The notes beneath the pieces are model-generated. The model did no database searches. It was given only the letters and a program-made list of their open reading frames with translations, and was not told where the DNA came from. A stretch of DNA of 64,000 nt from Gavia stellata (lineage: Eukaryota; Chordata; Aves; Gaviiformes; Gaviidae). Positions 12,761 to 24,130 of the stretch are shown piece after piece. Both the position numbers and the translations under genes were made by a program. Location of the stretch: contig NC_082604.1 in assembly GCF_030936135.1 (NCBI RefSeq), positions 7,261,001 through 7,325,000 of the forward strand, read 5' to 3'. The stretch's first letter is position 1; each line of letters opens with the position of its first letter.

Positions 12761-15700
12761 GCATGATTTTTCCAGCTATGACTTTGCACATAGTAGTGAA
12801 ATATTGCATCATGCTAAATGCTACCCAGCTATTCCTCACTCTCTCTCTCCCCCTTTGTCTCCTTCCCTCAGGGAAGGTTAAGTATTGCAATAAAACCTGC
12901 TAGCTCGTTGCATGCCAGTCTCCAATTCCCCCAGAGGAACTGGCTGGAAAGGACCAGGCGGAGGTGACACCGACGGGGGATGCGGGGCCCAGGTCTGCCA
13001 CGGCCAACCAAGGGCACTGCATCCTTGCCATCGCACATCTCCTCCTCCCAGCCAGCTCTCACGCTGGTGCATCTAGCCACCCATCCATGATGGGTGCCTA
13101 CCTTCCCTACAAATGTCACACGTGCCACAGGCCTCTGCCCACCACAAAATTCATGCAGGAGCCCCTTGTCAGACCCTCAGGCTGACACACACCCTCCCAC
13201 AGGCACCCACCTGCAAGGCCAGGGAAATCTCTTGGCCTGCCTGAGCCAGCACAGTACTGCTGCACGATTTTCAGGCACCAGCAGAAACCAGCTACCCACA
13301 GCCAATACGGACATCTTGCTAACCTCCAGCCAGTCATCAAAACACCTTCACTCAAAGCAATCCCCTCTCCACTTCAGTAGCATCTTGTGCCAACCTTCAC
13401 CAGCAACACAGTCACCAGAATTTGGGCCGCCACCTGACAGATGATGTTTTAATAAGTCAAAACCTGTCACTTCAGGTGTAGGGTTCACAGATGTGCAAAG
13501 CCAGTTATGACATTTGGCAACATGTCAGGTGGCAGCGAACAAAGCTCTGCCACTGCGGGCTGCAGGCTGTATTTGGTGGGAAGACCAGGGGGTGTCTGCT
13601 AGGAGACATGGGGCAACTGTTAGAGCTGAGAGGAGGACAGTAAGCAGTCCCCACAGAAGGGGTGGCCTCAGTCATGGGGACCAAAGGCAAACATGGCTTT
13701 TAAGAAAAGCCTCTATCTAAAAAAATGCCCTTGCAGTAGGATTGGGACATCCCACAGAGCATGTTGAACCTCGTATTCCTGTTTTATTTGCTGTCATAAG
13801 CAGCAAGAATGGTGTTCGTCAGCAGAAGAACTTGGGTTAATGGTCTTTTGTAGATTTTAGGACTTGGAGGAAGGTTTAATGAGACTTTTCAAACATACAA
13901 AGTTGAAAAATACACTAAAAATGCAGCAACATTCTATTTTTGAAGCCTGACATTCTTTTCATGCTTGGTATGGGCAATAGCTTGCAATGAACAATAGCAA
14001 TTCCAAAACCTCTCTTATAGCCGTGCTGGTCACAAACAGGGGTCTGAGCAGGGCAGGAAAGCCAATGTCACAGAACAAAGGAACCCAAAGCTGCCTCCAC
14101 CTGGAGTTTCCTTTTCCAGGCTCCTCTGGAGCCTATGCTCATGCTCTTGCCTTGCAGATCCGCAGTGCCAGAGCTCTTCCCTCTCCCCCATCCCCTGGAA
14201 TGAGCAAAGCCCTGCCTCCCCACCCCCAGAGAACAAAATCCAGCTAGCAGTGGCTTCCTTGCCATTTCTTGCAGGGTGCTGGTCCCCCTCCCCTTGAACA
14301 AACGTCTCTGCCTACCAGTTACGTTACCATACTGCAACATCACCCTTCCACAGGGGAAGGGCTTCCGGGCACTCTGTACATGCAGCTTCCACCTGGAGCC
14401 ATAGAAAGAATAAAGCCAGAGTTCAGTCAAAATTTTATCTGGCATAAAGCCACACCACAAGAAAACACCACCTTCCCTTTCCCACTTGTTGTACTCTCTG
14501 CATTGCTCCCTCCCACTGTTCCAAGCTTCTTTCCCACCAGACAAATGGATGAGTGAACTAATCCAGGCTAAACCAGAGCTTTTTTACTTCTTTTCCCAAA
14601 GTACTTGTGACTTCTCCTTAACAACTGCCTTCTTAAAGGGAAAAGAATATATCCTGTTGGTTTCCCTCAGCACCGAAGAGCCAGTACTCACTTCTGTATC
14701 CGGCACTGGTCATTTAATAATCTAAATTCAGGCACCTATCCTAACACCTATATAAATCAACAGCAGATGCAATGAAAACCCTATAAGCAGCTGAGCAGGA
14801 GCAACTAGGACAAACAATTTCAGTCAGGACCTTATGAAGTGTTTTCCATCAGTAAGTCTGAGACTGCTGGTGCTTTTCAGTTCATATCTGCATCAGAATT
14901 GATAGAAATTGAGTGAGGTATCACTCTCCATCGCTGACTTTGACAGCACTTTACCAGCAGCTTTTATGGCATCTGTAGGTTAGTTAAACCATGCTTTGAA
15001 AGGCTTTACTTCCTTTTGACACCCTGGTATGAACCGGAACAATTCCACCTACTCCAAGGGAGCTAATGTGTCAACTTAAAAAATCCCAGAGAACAACCAG
15101 ACACTGCTGGCTCTAATTCTCCATTGAGTGTCCCTAAGACCATTCCTTAACCCAAACTTCCAATTTCCTCCCACAGAGCATGGCTAATACTTCACTTCCT
15201 CCACCCTCCATCAGCCATCCCTACGCTGATGATGCTCTCCAAGTAAGGCTGTTCCCCATGCACTGAACACAGCTGCGGCAGCTAAGCATCGCCTGAAAGG
15301 TTAAAAACAAGCACTGAAGTACTGCAGAGACAAGTCTGACTTGCTCAGTTTCTTGCCCTTGCTGTGAAGAAATCCTTTTTTGAATGTTCACTAGCCTAGT
15401 TGGATTTTTCAGCCTGCAGACAGCCCGTCTGCCTGGCCTAACTTACATAGTCCTGACCACAGTTGCATCTCACCTAGTTGTCACTTATCAGCATATTTAG
15501 CATTCTTCAGATCCTGACAATCCATGCCTCTCCCTCACCACTTCCCAGGATCTTTTGTATTCTTGTCACTACCTAGTGCCGCCTTTTATTCTTCTTGCTT
15601 GTACTTTTTACTGTCCTCTCTCATTACACACCTTGAGGAGGGAGAGTTTCCTGGAAGAAGACTTACAGAAAAATATCTTGCCTCACTCTCTGAGTAAGTA

Positions 15701-18242
15701 ATGGAGCCAGGAGCTATTTACATGTTTTCTGATAAGCAGTGAGAATGTCCTGATGGTCCTGTAAAGTCCGCAAGGAATTGGCTTTGTGTTGTTGCATATT
15801 CCTTGCTTGTCTAAGCTTGCCCAATTCTAATCAAGTAACAGTATTAAATGTACTTTTACGTAGTGTTAGAACATTATTTGGAGGAAAAAGCAGTATCATA
15901 GTCTTGAATTTAGCCATGAAAGAGATTATATTGCCAATACTTAACATTTAAAAATCAGGCAAATGACTTTAAAAGTATTACTTTTTCACATTAATTATCA
16001 GTTAATTTCTGCCTGAACTATTAGGTTACAGCTGCATCTCATGTCTAAGTTTTTTTTCATGCAATCATTAAGGCAAAAATTATATTTTATAATTTTTTTT
16101 TTTTTTTAAAATAAGGACTACAATTGGGTTTTTGGTGGTTTTTTAAGGTTGACATTTTCTTTTATTAACATAACTTCAGAGATCTGGAATCTTACAAGAA
16201 AACCCAAAACCAGAAAACACCCCCCTCACATGCACACACACACAGCAGAAGATGTGCTAAGAGTAGTGTCTGGCAATACCACCGAGCACGCTTACTCCCC
16301 TGGCACAGAGTGACTGCGTGAATGGGGAGTAGGAGCGCCCAGCATTTTGCTTTCACTGTGGGAAGAGGAAAAGGCAGCCAAAACCGACTGTTCACATACA
16401 GCAGCAGCACAGGAGCGATCCCCAGGTAGTAAGCAGCCCTGTAGGAAGTGTTAAGAGTAAACTGTGAGCCCATCTAGGCCAAGCAGAGGGAAGGAGGCGG
16501 CAGGCTGAGAGGCAGAGCTGCCCGCTGCTCCCCAGGGCCCGCTCGGTTTGCACTGCCTTCTGGTAGTCACAAGTCCTGGGCAGGCAAGGGCGGGGGGAAA
16601 ACTGGCACGTTACTCCCAAACCTTTCCCTTTCAGAAAGTCATCTTTCCATATTACGAAGGCAGCAGATTTCTTGACTGTAGAGCAAGGAACACTCAGAAG
16701 TATGAAAGTAAAAGTAGGCTATGAGATGACTGACTACTAGTGGAGAACCATTTGCTGTTGGTAACATGCATGACCACTTCTGAAAACACAGCTGAAACTC
16801 TCTGAGAGGCAGATTCTGAGATTTTAACTGTTTTTACTCGGACCATATTCAAATCAGCCTGTGCTGACAACAAACAAACCCAAAACTAAGCCAAGCCACA
16901 GTCTTGGGAGAAGACGTGAGCAGCTGTGAGAAGAGAGCATGCTAACTGCCTCCGTGGAGGCTGCCGGCTGCTCTCAGGGACTGGGTTATTGCTCTGGTGG
17001 GAACTCTCTTGTTCCCACTAATTTCATTCTTTAATTTTTCATTAGATACTCAACCTATTATGACTTTCCAAGTGCCTCATTCCAAGTTTCATCATACTAA
17101 CAGCACTTCCTGAGCCCTAGCACTTAGTAAATACCTCTAACATACCTGCTTTGAAATTCAGTTTAAATTACAATACAAAAACTACCAATTTGGTTATCTA
17201 AAGTTGGTTGGTCACCCGTCAGTCCTTGACAGTCCCACTCATCCTGTCTCTGACATTTACCTGGTGCAGTGCCAGTGCAAGCAGATTAAAGGGGTAACTA
17301 TTAATTTTTGGTTCTTCTAATTGTTAAAAATAAATCCTGCTATGGACACATTTTCTGAATTTTGAAAAGGCTTATCAGGTGCAGTTTGGGCACAACACTG
17401 ACTTTAAAGCACTACAAGATACACCATTTGCACAAGAAAACACCCACACAGGGAGCAATCACATGGCAAGGTTCCTGCCAAGGAGGCCCGAAACACACGA
17501 CTCCACATGTTCATCTGCCGTCATATCAAGTCTCAGTCCAAATGCTTACATGTGAAAATCCTTCTTAACTCAGCTTTTGAACAATCGTACTCATTTGTAT
17601 TCTGGTAAGCTGCTGACGGAAACTGTGCGAGTTCCGTGCAGTCCTACGTGTGATACTTTATTCAGCTAAACATTACTGAGCTGCTCCTTCATCTTGCTGT
17701 GCCTGACTGGAGTAGTGCTGGAAAGGGAATACACAACTCCATTGAACAGGGCAAGGCGAGGCTGAGGAAGTGGTAGGGCATCCTCTGCTACAGGGGCAGG
17801 AGACGAAGGAATAAACGAGGAAGAAAGAGGTGCTGAGAGAAAGACCTCAGGGATGGGTAAGGGTGCCGGTACTGCTGGAAGGTGGGTGCTCGCTTGCTGC
17901 CTATATGAAAGGAAAGAGCTGGCTGAAGGAAGCTACAGAAGCTGGTTTTAATCCTCAGCATCAATCCCTGCAGCTGCTCCCTGCAAACAGTATCTGGGGT
18001 GAGAGCCCCAAGGCTAGGGCAGCCCAGCTGCCCACTCAGAGACCCTGGGGGACAGGCAGCAGGGCTGACAGATGCACAAGAGGCACATGAACTGTGTGGC
18101 TCCTAGGCAGGTTGCAACTGCTGAGGAAAGAAACATTTCAGTGCACTATGTACTGCGCAAGTGTATCGTAAATAATCACCCCTGTACCACGAACCTCGCA
18201 GCCTGAGAGGAAGCATTGCACTCACAGCCCCCTTGACAGCCT
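12761..18242. other. Intergenic DNA, no gene seen
   Basis: Moderate GC just right of the CpG block declines to AT-rich. Frames of 60-158 codons overlap on both strands without recognisable domains. No dense repeat other than poly(T) near 16.1 kb. Confidence 0.5.
16093..16107 (+). repeat. Poly(T) run
   Basis: Fifteen T in AT-rich DNA, possibly a degraded retroposon tail in reverse orientation. No element body is identifiable. Confidence 0.7.
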
Positions 18243-18251
18243 TGACCTTGA
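18243..18251 (-). promoter_or_regulatory. NR5A1/ERR-type site TCAAGGTCA
   Basis: The minus strand reads TTCAAGGTCAA, a perfect extended half-site for NR5A1 (SF-1), NR5A2 or estrogen-related receptors. NR5A1 acts with FOXL2 in gonadal cells. A single 9-mer is not proof of function. Confidence 0.35.
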
Positions 18252-18539
18252 AATGGTCCTGAAAGCAGGGCTGCAGAGGAACGAAGCAGCAGAACATTTC
18301 AAGTAGCTGCATTCAAGCGGAAAGACAACCCTCCGGCACATCCGACATGGGATCGCCTACCGCTGCACAATTCTGCCGCACCGCGCAGCCAAGCGCGGTA
18401 CCTCTGGGAGGGCAGCTCACACAGGGCTGTCTAGTGCGGCAGCTCACCTCTCCACGACCCTGAGGCTCAGCCAAGCAGCACTGTGAACTTGAAAACACAC
18501 TACACTTGCACCTCAGTAAGAGCCAGCCAGCTTACTCAC

Positions 18540-18638
18540 CTGTGAGCTTTCTGTGCGCAGTGCCCAGACGGTTCCATGATCAGCATTTTCTTGATGCAAA
18601 ATGGCATTCATACCGACGGATGCTAACAAGATGTTTCC
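18540..18638 (-). other. Exon-like segment, 99 bp, open in one frame
   Basis: On the minus strand a good acceptor (CCTTGCTTTTTCACAG|GGA) and a good donor (TCACAG|GTGAGTAAG) bracket exactly 99 bases. These read as 33 sense codons, beginning GNILLASVGMNAILHQ and ending GTVWALRTESSQ. The other two frames have stops. I do not recognise the peptide. Symmetrical length and strong sites make it a good candidate exon, but pseudo-exons with good sites are common in vertebrate introns and intergenic DNA. Confidence 0.25.
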
Positions 18639-19394
18639 CTGTGAAAAAGCAAGGATGCTTGTGGGGTTTACTTTAAGACAGTCATTGTCTGCAAAGTCAC
18701 TGTAATGCTTTCTAGAGTTCCTGGGATATTTTTATACTTGTTCATTACAAGGTCTACCAACTGCTACAAAATAGCAAGGGCTGTAATAACAGCATTACAC
18801 ATTAAGGATGGCTTTAATTACATGTACAATATCTATGCAAATGCCAGATAGCATCTTCTGCATGAAAGGCAGGGTTGGTTTGTTTGCTTCTTATCCTCTC
18901 AGTATGGAATCTTATTGCTTCTTATGATGCAATATTCATTTAGTTAGACTTAATTTAATTACTTTGGTTGGTAATTAAATTAACTGTGCTTAAATTAAAA
19001 AAAAAACAGTATCATCACAAAGTATTTCTATCATGGTGGCTCCTAAAATATCTCCATCAGGACTAGATCACTATTGTTCAAGAGGCTTTAAAAAGTATGC
19101 AAGAAAAACAGGGCCAGACAACCTCATCTGCCTTATAATGCAAGGAAGCCACTGATGAATGGCAGGTGCCTGGCATCTCCGGAAATGAAGTACAGGTGGC
19201 TGTTTGGCACCAAAATCAAAATAGTTCTCAATCAGATATTAGTTTGAAAACCTTGGCTTGAGTGTCATGTCCAGCATTACACCATAACTCACTAAAGCAG
19301 CTTTCTTCTCACAGCTTTTCTTTAGCTATTTCAGCCTGTTTGGTTAAATCCTCAAGCACTGGAGAGTAAGTTCATAGTGATGATACTCTCACGT

Positions 19395-19460
19395 GACCCA
19401 AGTCACCAAGAGGTAAAGTAGTTTGACCAAGGTAGTGGCTAACTCAGTGGTTTACCCTTA
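19395..19460 (-). mobile_element. MIR-like SINE remnant
   Basis: CACCAAGAGGTAAAGTAGTT then TGACCAAGGT resembles the core of MIR read in reverse (CACAGAGAGGTTAAGTAACTTGCCCAAGGTC), about 70% by eye over 31 bases. Such core-SINE relics occur in birds. Ends are not definable. Confidence 0.4.
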
Positions 19461-22400
19461 ACTGTACTGCTGTCGTAACGTGCTAAGTAGTTGGGCTCCT
19501 GTTTGAGTAAACAGATCAGGCCCTTGCTGAGTCACCAGCACAGTCAGAACTCCAACATCCCACCACTGACAGGGATGCCTAAGGCATAGCATACAAGGGA
19601 ATGGGGGTCTTCAACTTTTCTGCAGGAGCAGCTTCCCCTAACATGGTCTGGCCAACCAGGCTTGCCTGTGGTTTGAGGCAAAAAGCAAGCATTAACTCCA
19701 CATTAACACAGCAGTGATGGAATAAAACTGTTTGTTTGATTATGACTGTTCCAGAATATCATGTGTAAGGTACAACATTACATGCACGCTGAAGAAACAG
19801 AACCAACCCCACAGATTGCCAGGACAAAGGTTACCTACAAAAGTTCAGTTTAGTCCTCTACTTTACATGCCGCATGGCACAGTCTTAATTCGTTTTTTTC
19901 TCCTGCATGAATTTATCAGTGACGCTTGAGCCCGGACTCTCCCTTGCAGCTCTTGGGAAGAGATTGCTCCCAGACTCTCTTTTCCAGCTGGATGACAAGA
20001 GAAACATTCAGTGTGGGCCAGGAGAACACATACCCATCAGTGAGTTACACAAGGATTTGAGAGACAGCACTGGAATGTCAGCAAACAGGATCTTTGGGTC
20101 TAGCCCCAGCTCTGGAGGCAGAGAGCAGCCTAAGTCATCGTAAACAGAAGGCCCAATCACACCAGCAGGTAGATTTGTTTTGAAAGGTGGTATGGCAAAG
20201 CAGATGAACCTCGCTGCTTTAGAAGCCACAGCTCTATTCCCAGCTCTGTACGCAGCCCACTTGCTGGCAGTTTATCTGCAAAAAAAGTGAGTGACCATTG
20301 CCTCCCTACAGGAAGGATAACTGGCTTTTAGGAGTGCGTATGTGAACAGCAGCAGCAGAGCATGTGGGATTAGACATCGTGGACTTCTGGGCAGCAGTAA
20401 ACAGCACTGAGTTAATCTTACTTCTGCCCCCACACTCACTCTTTCCTTGTCATTCTGTGGGCTGGCAGAAGACCTGCCAAATGTGTCAGAGCCACATGAA
20501 ATGCATGACACTTGTGAGCCCTGACCTTGTGGCCCCTAGGCTGACGGTCAAGTCTAAGACACAGACCAACCCAAAAGGAAATGATGAAGGTCCTACCCAG
20601 ACCATAAAGGTCTGGCCTGCAGGACTGGTCCCAGTGTGTTTGTTTATTCTGTGATTTTTAAGTTGGAAAAAACCCTCCTGTAATAAAAACAAAGCTTTTG
20701 AATTCTCTGCTATGTATAGCAATTCTCTTATATCTGCGTGCTGCATGTGCTTGTTGATGTCAACGCCCTGTAACCGAGAGCCACTGCCGTCTATCACACA
20801 CAAGTCCTCATTATGTTGCATAACAAATTACCTTTGTTGCCTAACAGAATGGCACAGTAGATTTTGTTGTTGCCTCGTGTAAACTTTAGTCTTGCGAATT
20901 CCATTTTGCACTGACGCATTGCTTCTGCCTGACAAGTGCTTTATTTCTGTTGTTAAGCAGCGAGCTTCATGATACGCAGGCAGCCACAGATCCTGAAAAA
21001 CAAGTTTAGAGATACATAAATACGCCACCATTATGTCTGCAAAACAATCGGCCACGTGGATCCTGACTGCTGCCGTAACACTGGGCTTAGAGGCTGCAGC
21101 TACACATCCTGGGAGGCAGCACCGCTGCATATTCATTGCTAGTGGTCATCTGATGTTTTCAGTTACAAGAAAAAACAGCAGCATAAAGAAACAAAGAAAG
21201 TGGCAGAATAGCAAAGGAATTTTACACCAACAAAGATTTTGTGGGGTTGGCATTTTGATGTTATACTATTGCCTTTTTGATGGATTTATCCCACTGCATT
21301 ACATTATCTATTGTTTTCAGTGTTTAATTACTGTTTTTAACTGAATAGCATTAATTACAATGCTCATCTATTAAAGAACAAAGTGTGAAAAATGCTAACA
21401 AATCCATCCATATGATTACAAAATGTTAAACCTCACCAGACACCACTTCTGAGTCTTCTTTATATATGTTCAGCACACATTTCAGGGGAAGGAAAACATT
21501 TATTGCCAGGCTTCAAACAGTGTTTCCTTTCTTAAAAGGTTTTAGTTGGCAGCTTTTTCTCTTGGCGTACAACCAATACTCTGTATAAGTGGAAAAATAG
21601 CGGTGATATCTACAGGCCAGATTTTGCCACGTCTTACAATGAGTAATGCTATCTTTTTTTCAGATGTGCTGGCTATACCCTCTACTCAGAGCACCACTGG
21701 AAGCTCACTGATAGCTGCTCCCTACTTTCGCTGGACAAAATCCGAAGAGGAAACAAACCCAGCCATTACATAAGCAAACTTCAGTAAAGTCTGGGAGTTG
21801 GCCTGTTGGGATAACATTAAATAAGGGTAACAAAATCTGGATGCCAGCTTATTTCAAGATGCACGGATTTTGACGTCCCCTCCTCCTCCTTCAAGAAACC
21901 TACATTTCAATCTCCAATACACAGTTGTCTCTGACGCACTCTCCCAATCATTCAGCAATAGGAGCACTGATGAAAAAGCAGGTTCAACTACCTGTCCTAA
22001 TGAGTACCATTTCCACTGCTCACCCCATCTCGTACATGGCCAAGCAACAGTCATCAAATAAATCATTGGAGACATTGTTGGACAATGGGTGAATGAGTTA
22101 CTGCTGAGGGATTGGGTTTTGTCTCTATTTACTGGATGTTGTTAGAAACACTTCAAGCCAAATTTCAATTACAGGGGATAAAATAAAGGCTAGCCCAGTC
22201 TGGGCTTTTTAAGAAATAATTGTACTTCAGTAAATAAGGCATGGTTATTTTCAGACATTGGTGCTCAGAGGTAATGGTTCTAATACAAAATATACCTGGG
22301 TATTACTTCAAACAGCCTAGGAAAGCCATCATGGGAACACATAGCTATGGTCAAAGGCGGCAACGAGGTGTCTGGATGCTTGAAGTACGGGACAGTGAAA

Positions 22401-22599
22401 AAATAAAATATCTTTGTAGGAACCTGAGCTATGTGGGCACCATACAGCTGTGATTATGTACATCTACTCTTTCAGCTTACGGAAAAAAATCATGAGCCAT
22501 GCTAAGTGGTACTAGGAAGGAAGGGAGGGAGATTACAGCCCTGCCTGCTTCAGGGTAAAGCACCAAGCCTCAAGCTGTTGGCTACTTCATCTTCAAAGA
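19461..22599. other. Intergenic DNA, no gene seen
   Basis: No recognisable coding exon, RNA gene or repeat. A CTGACCTTG half-site (NR5A/ERR-like) occurs near 20,521. Confidence 0.5.
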
Positions 22600-22860
22600 T
22601 GCTGATGATACAGGGTCTGGGAAAATTCACATGAAGATTGAAAGACCAGGACTTTTCAGGACATAGAAGTGAATAGGAGAAGACCTGATACAAGCACACC
22701 CTGCAATTAATAGGATCAATACAGGAGATAGGAGCTTGGCTTTTTCCTGTCTTGATGTTTGAACATAGGGATATGCAAGGAAATGGAAAGGGTGGAAAAC
22801 TCCAATATGAGGAAAGGAAATACTTCTTCACACAGGAATTTAAAGTGAGTCAGAGAGAGT
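22600..22860 (+). mobile_element. Possible further CR1/L3-like remnant
   Basis: GAGGAAAGGAAATACTTCTTCACACAG resembles the conserved CR1/L3 word seen just before the INLWNSLP-coding region. The match is short and its surroundings are too diverged to define ends. It sits 110 bases before the clearer fragment and may be a duplicated or interrupted copy. Confidence 0.35.
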
Positions 22861-22969
22861 CTGGACATTAATGGGAGTGGATAGTAACCTGTTTATGCTT
22901 AACATGTTTTGACACTAACACATACTGTTTAAGTCCCTGTTGTCAGCTCTGGGCTGACTGGTTACCCCC

Positions 22970-23150
22970 TTTTAATAATACAAGAACAAAACAACTTCAA
23001 TATAATTTGAAAGGCAACATTTTAAATTATAAAATCCCTTTCCATACAGCACGTAATTAACCTATGGAACTCATTCCCACAAGATTTAAATTGAGCTGAA
23101 ACTCCTCTTATCCAAAAAGGATCGGATGTGTATTTATAAACTGGCCCGAT
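22970..23150 (+). mobile_element. Ancient CR1/L3-like LINE fragment
   Basis: AATACAAGAAC, then ATACAGCACGTAATTAACCT followed by ATGGAACTCATTCCCACAAG, matches the 3' coding end of old CR1/L3-type LINEs (the region encoding the reverse-transcriptase tail with INLWNSLP-like residues). TCCAAAAAGGATCGGATGTG follows as expected. The copy is diverged and frame-broken. Sequence just upstream (22,780-22,850, GAGGAAAGGAAATACTTCTT) may be a second piece of the same or a related element. Confidence 0.7.
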
Positions 23151-23389
23151 TCCACTTGGGGCAAGGGTAGTAAACATTCCATTAGGTATTTGTACATGAT
23201 CCTTTTAAATCCTTTTGGAGAACATGCCAGAAGGCCTAAGGACCTCAGCAATGGGCAAATGCAGCATCATACACCCAAGAGGCAGTAATGCCCGCGTGCT
23301 GTATGTTAACACTTGGTTTCCCGTCAGGAAAAGACCTAGCTGAAATTTCAGCTCCGTTGAAGCTGGCAGCAACGCCCTCAGGGCCTCCC

Positions 23390-24130
23390 CTGCAGCTGTG
23401 AGCCGGGTGTGCGCACAAAGCGCGGTACGGTAACGCACGGTAACGCGGTACTTGCCGGTTACTCTCACACCTGCTGACCTCCTGCAATGGTACGATTCAG
23501 GGTATTTTTATCCTCCAGCAGCTCCAAGTAGAGTCAGGACCCCGCTATACCAGACACTTTACAAATACACATCAGGTTAAGTCCAAAATCCCGGGGGTGC
23601 GTGTGTTTATTTTTACCGGGGACATCAGCAAAGCCGTCATTTCACCCGGCTCCCGCAGCGGGAGGAGGCGGGGGAGGGACGGGTGCGGGACACGGACGCG
23701 CGGCGCGGGCGGCTCCCTGCCGGCCCCGCCTTCGCCGGGACGCCCGAAGAGCGGCTGCCGCGGCCGATGCGAACGTGCCGCGCCTCTCCGGGGTGCTCCC
23801 CGCCGGGTGCTCCCCGCCGGGTGCCGGCCGCGCGGCGCGGCGGGGGCGGCCGGAGCTGGCGGCCCGGGCCCGCCCTCGGGGAGGCTCCGCCGCGCCCCGT
23901 GGCGCCACCTGGCGGACGGGAGCGGCAGCGCGGCGCGCCCTCGGGCCGGTGGCATGCAGCGGCGCGGCGGGCAGCGCGGGGGCACCTGGGGCGAGGGTCG
24001 CCCTGCCAGGCAAGGCTGCCAGCGCCGCCCCAGCAGCGCCTGCGGCTGCGCAGGACCGGTGGGTGCTGGTTTCGGGGGAAATGCCCCCTCTGACACAAAG
24101 CGGCACTATTCCGTAGGCAGGACGGAGAAC
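23390..24130. promoter_or_regulatory. Isolated dense CpG island
   Basis: About 740 bases of GC-rich, CpG-dense sequence (densest 23,650-24,060) sit in AT-rich surroundings, more than 11 kb from the next CpG block. Such isolated islands usually mark promoters. Overlapping open frames of 130-220 codons on both strands are mutually exclusive and Arg/Ala/Gly/Pro-rich, so I do not call them genes. No strong first-exon donor stands out, so transcription direction is unknown. Confidence 0.65.
23902..23915 (-). promoter_or_regulatory. CTCF-like core motif
   Basis: The minus strand reads CCGCCAGGTGGCGC, which fits the vertebrate CTCF core CCASYAGRKGGCRS with one mismatch at position 3. It lies in the isolated CpG island 21.5 kb 3' of FOXL2, a plausible boundary position. 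Confidence 0.4.
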
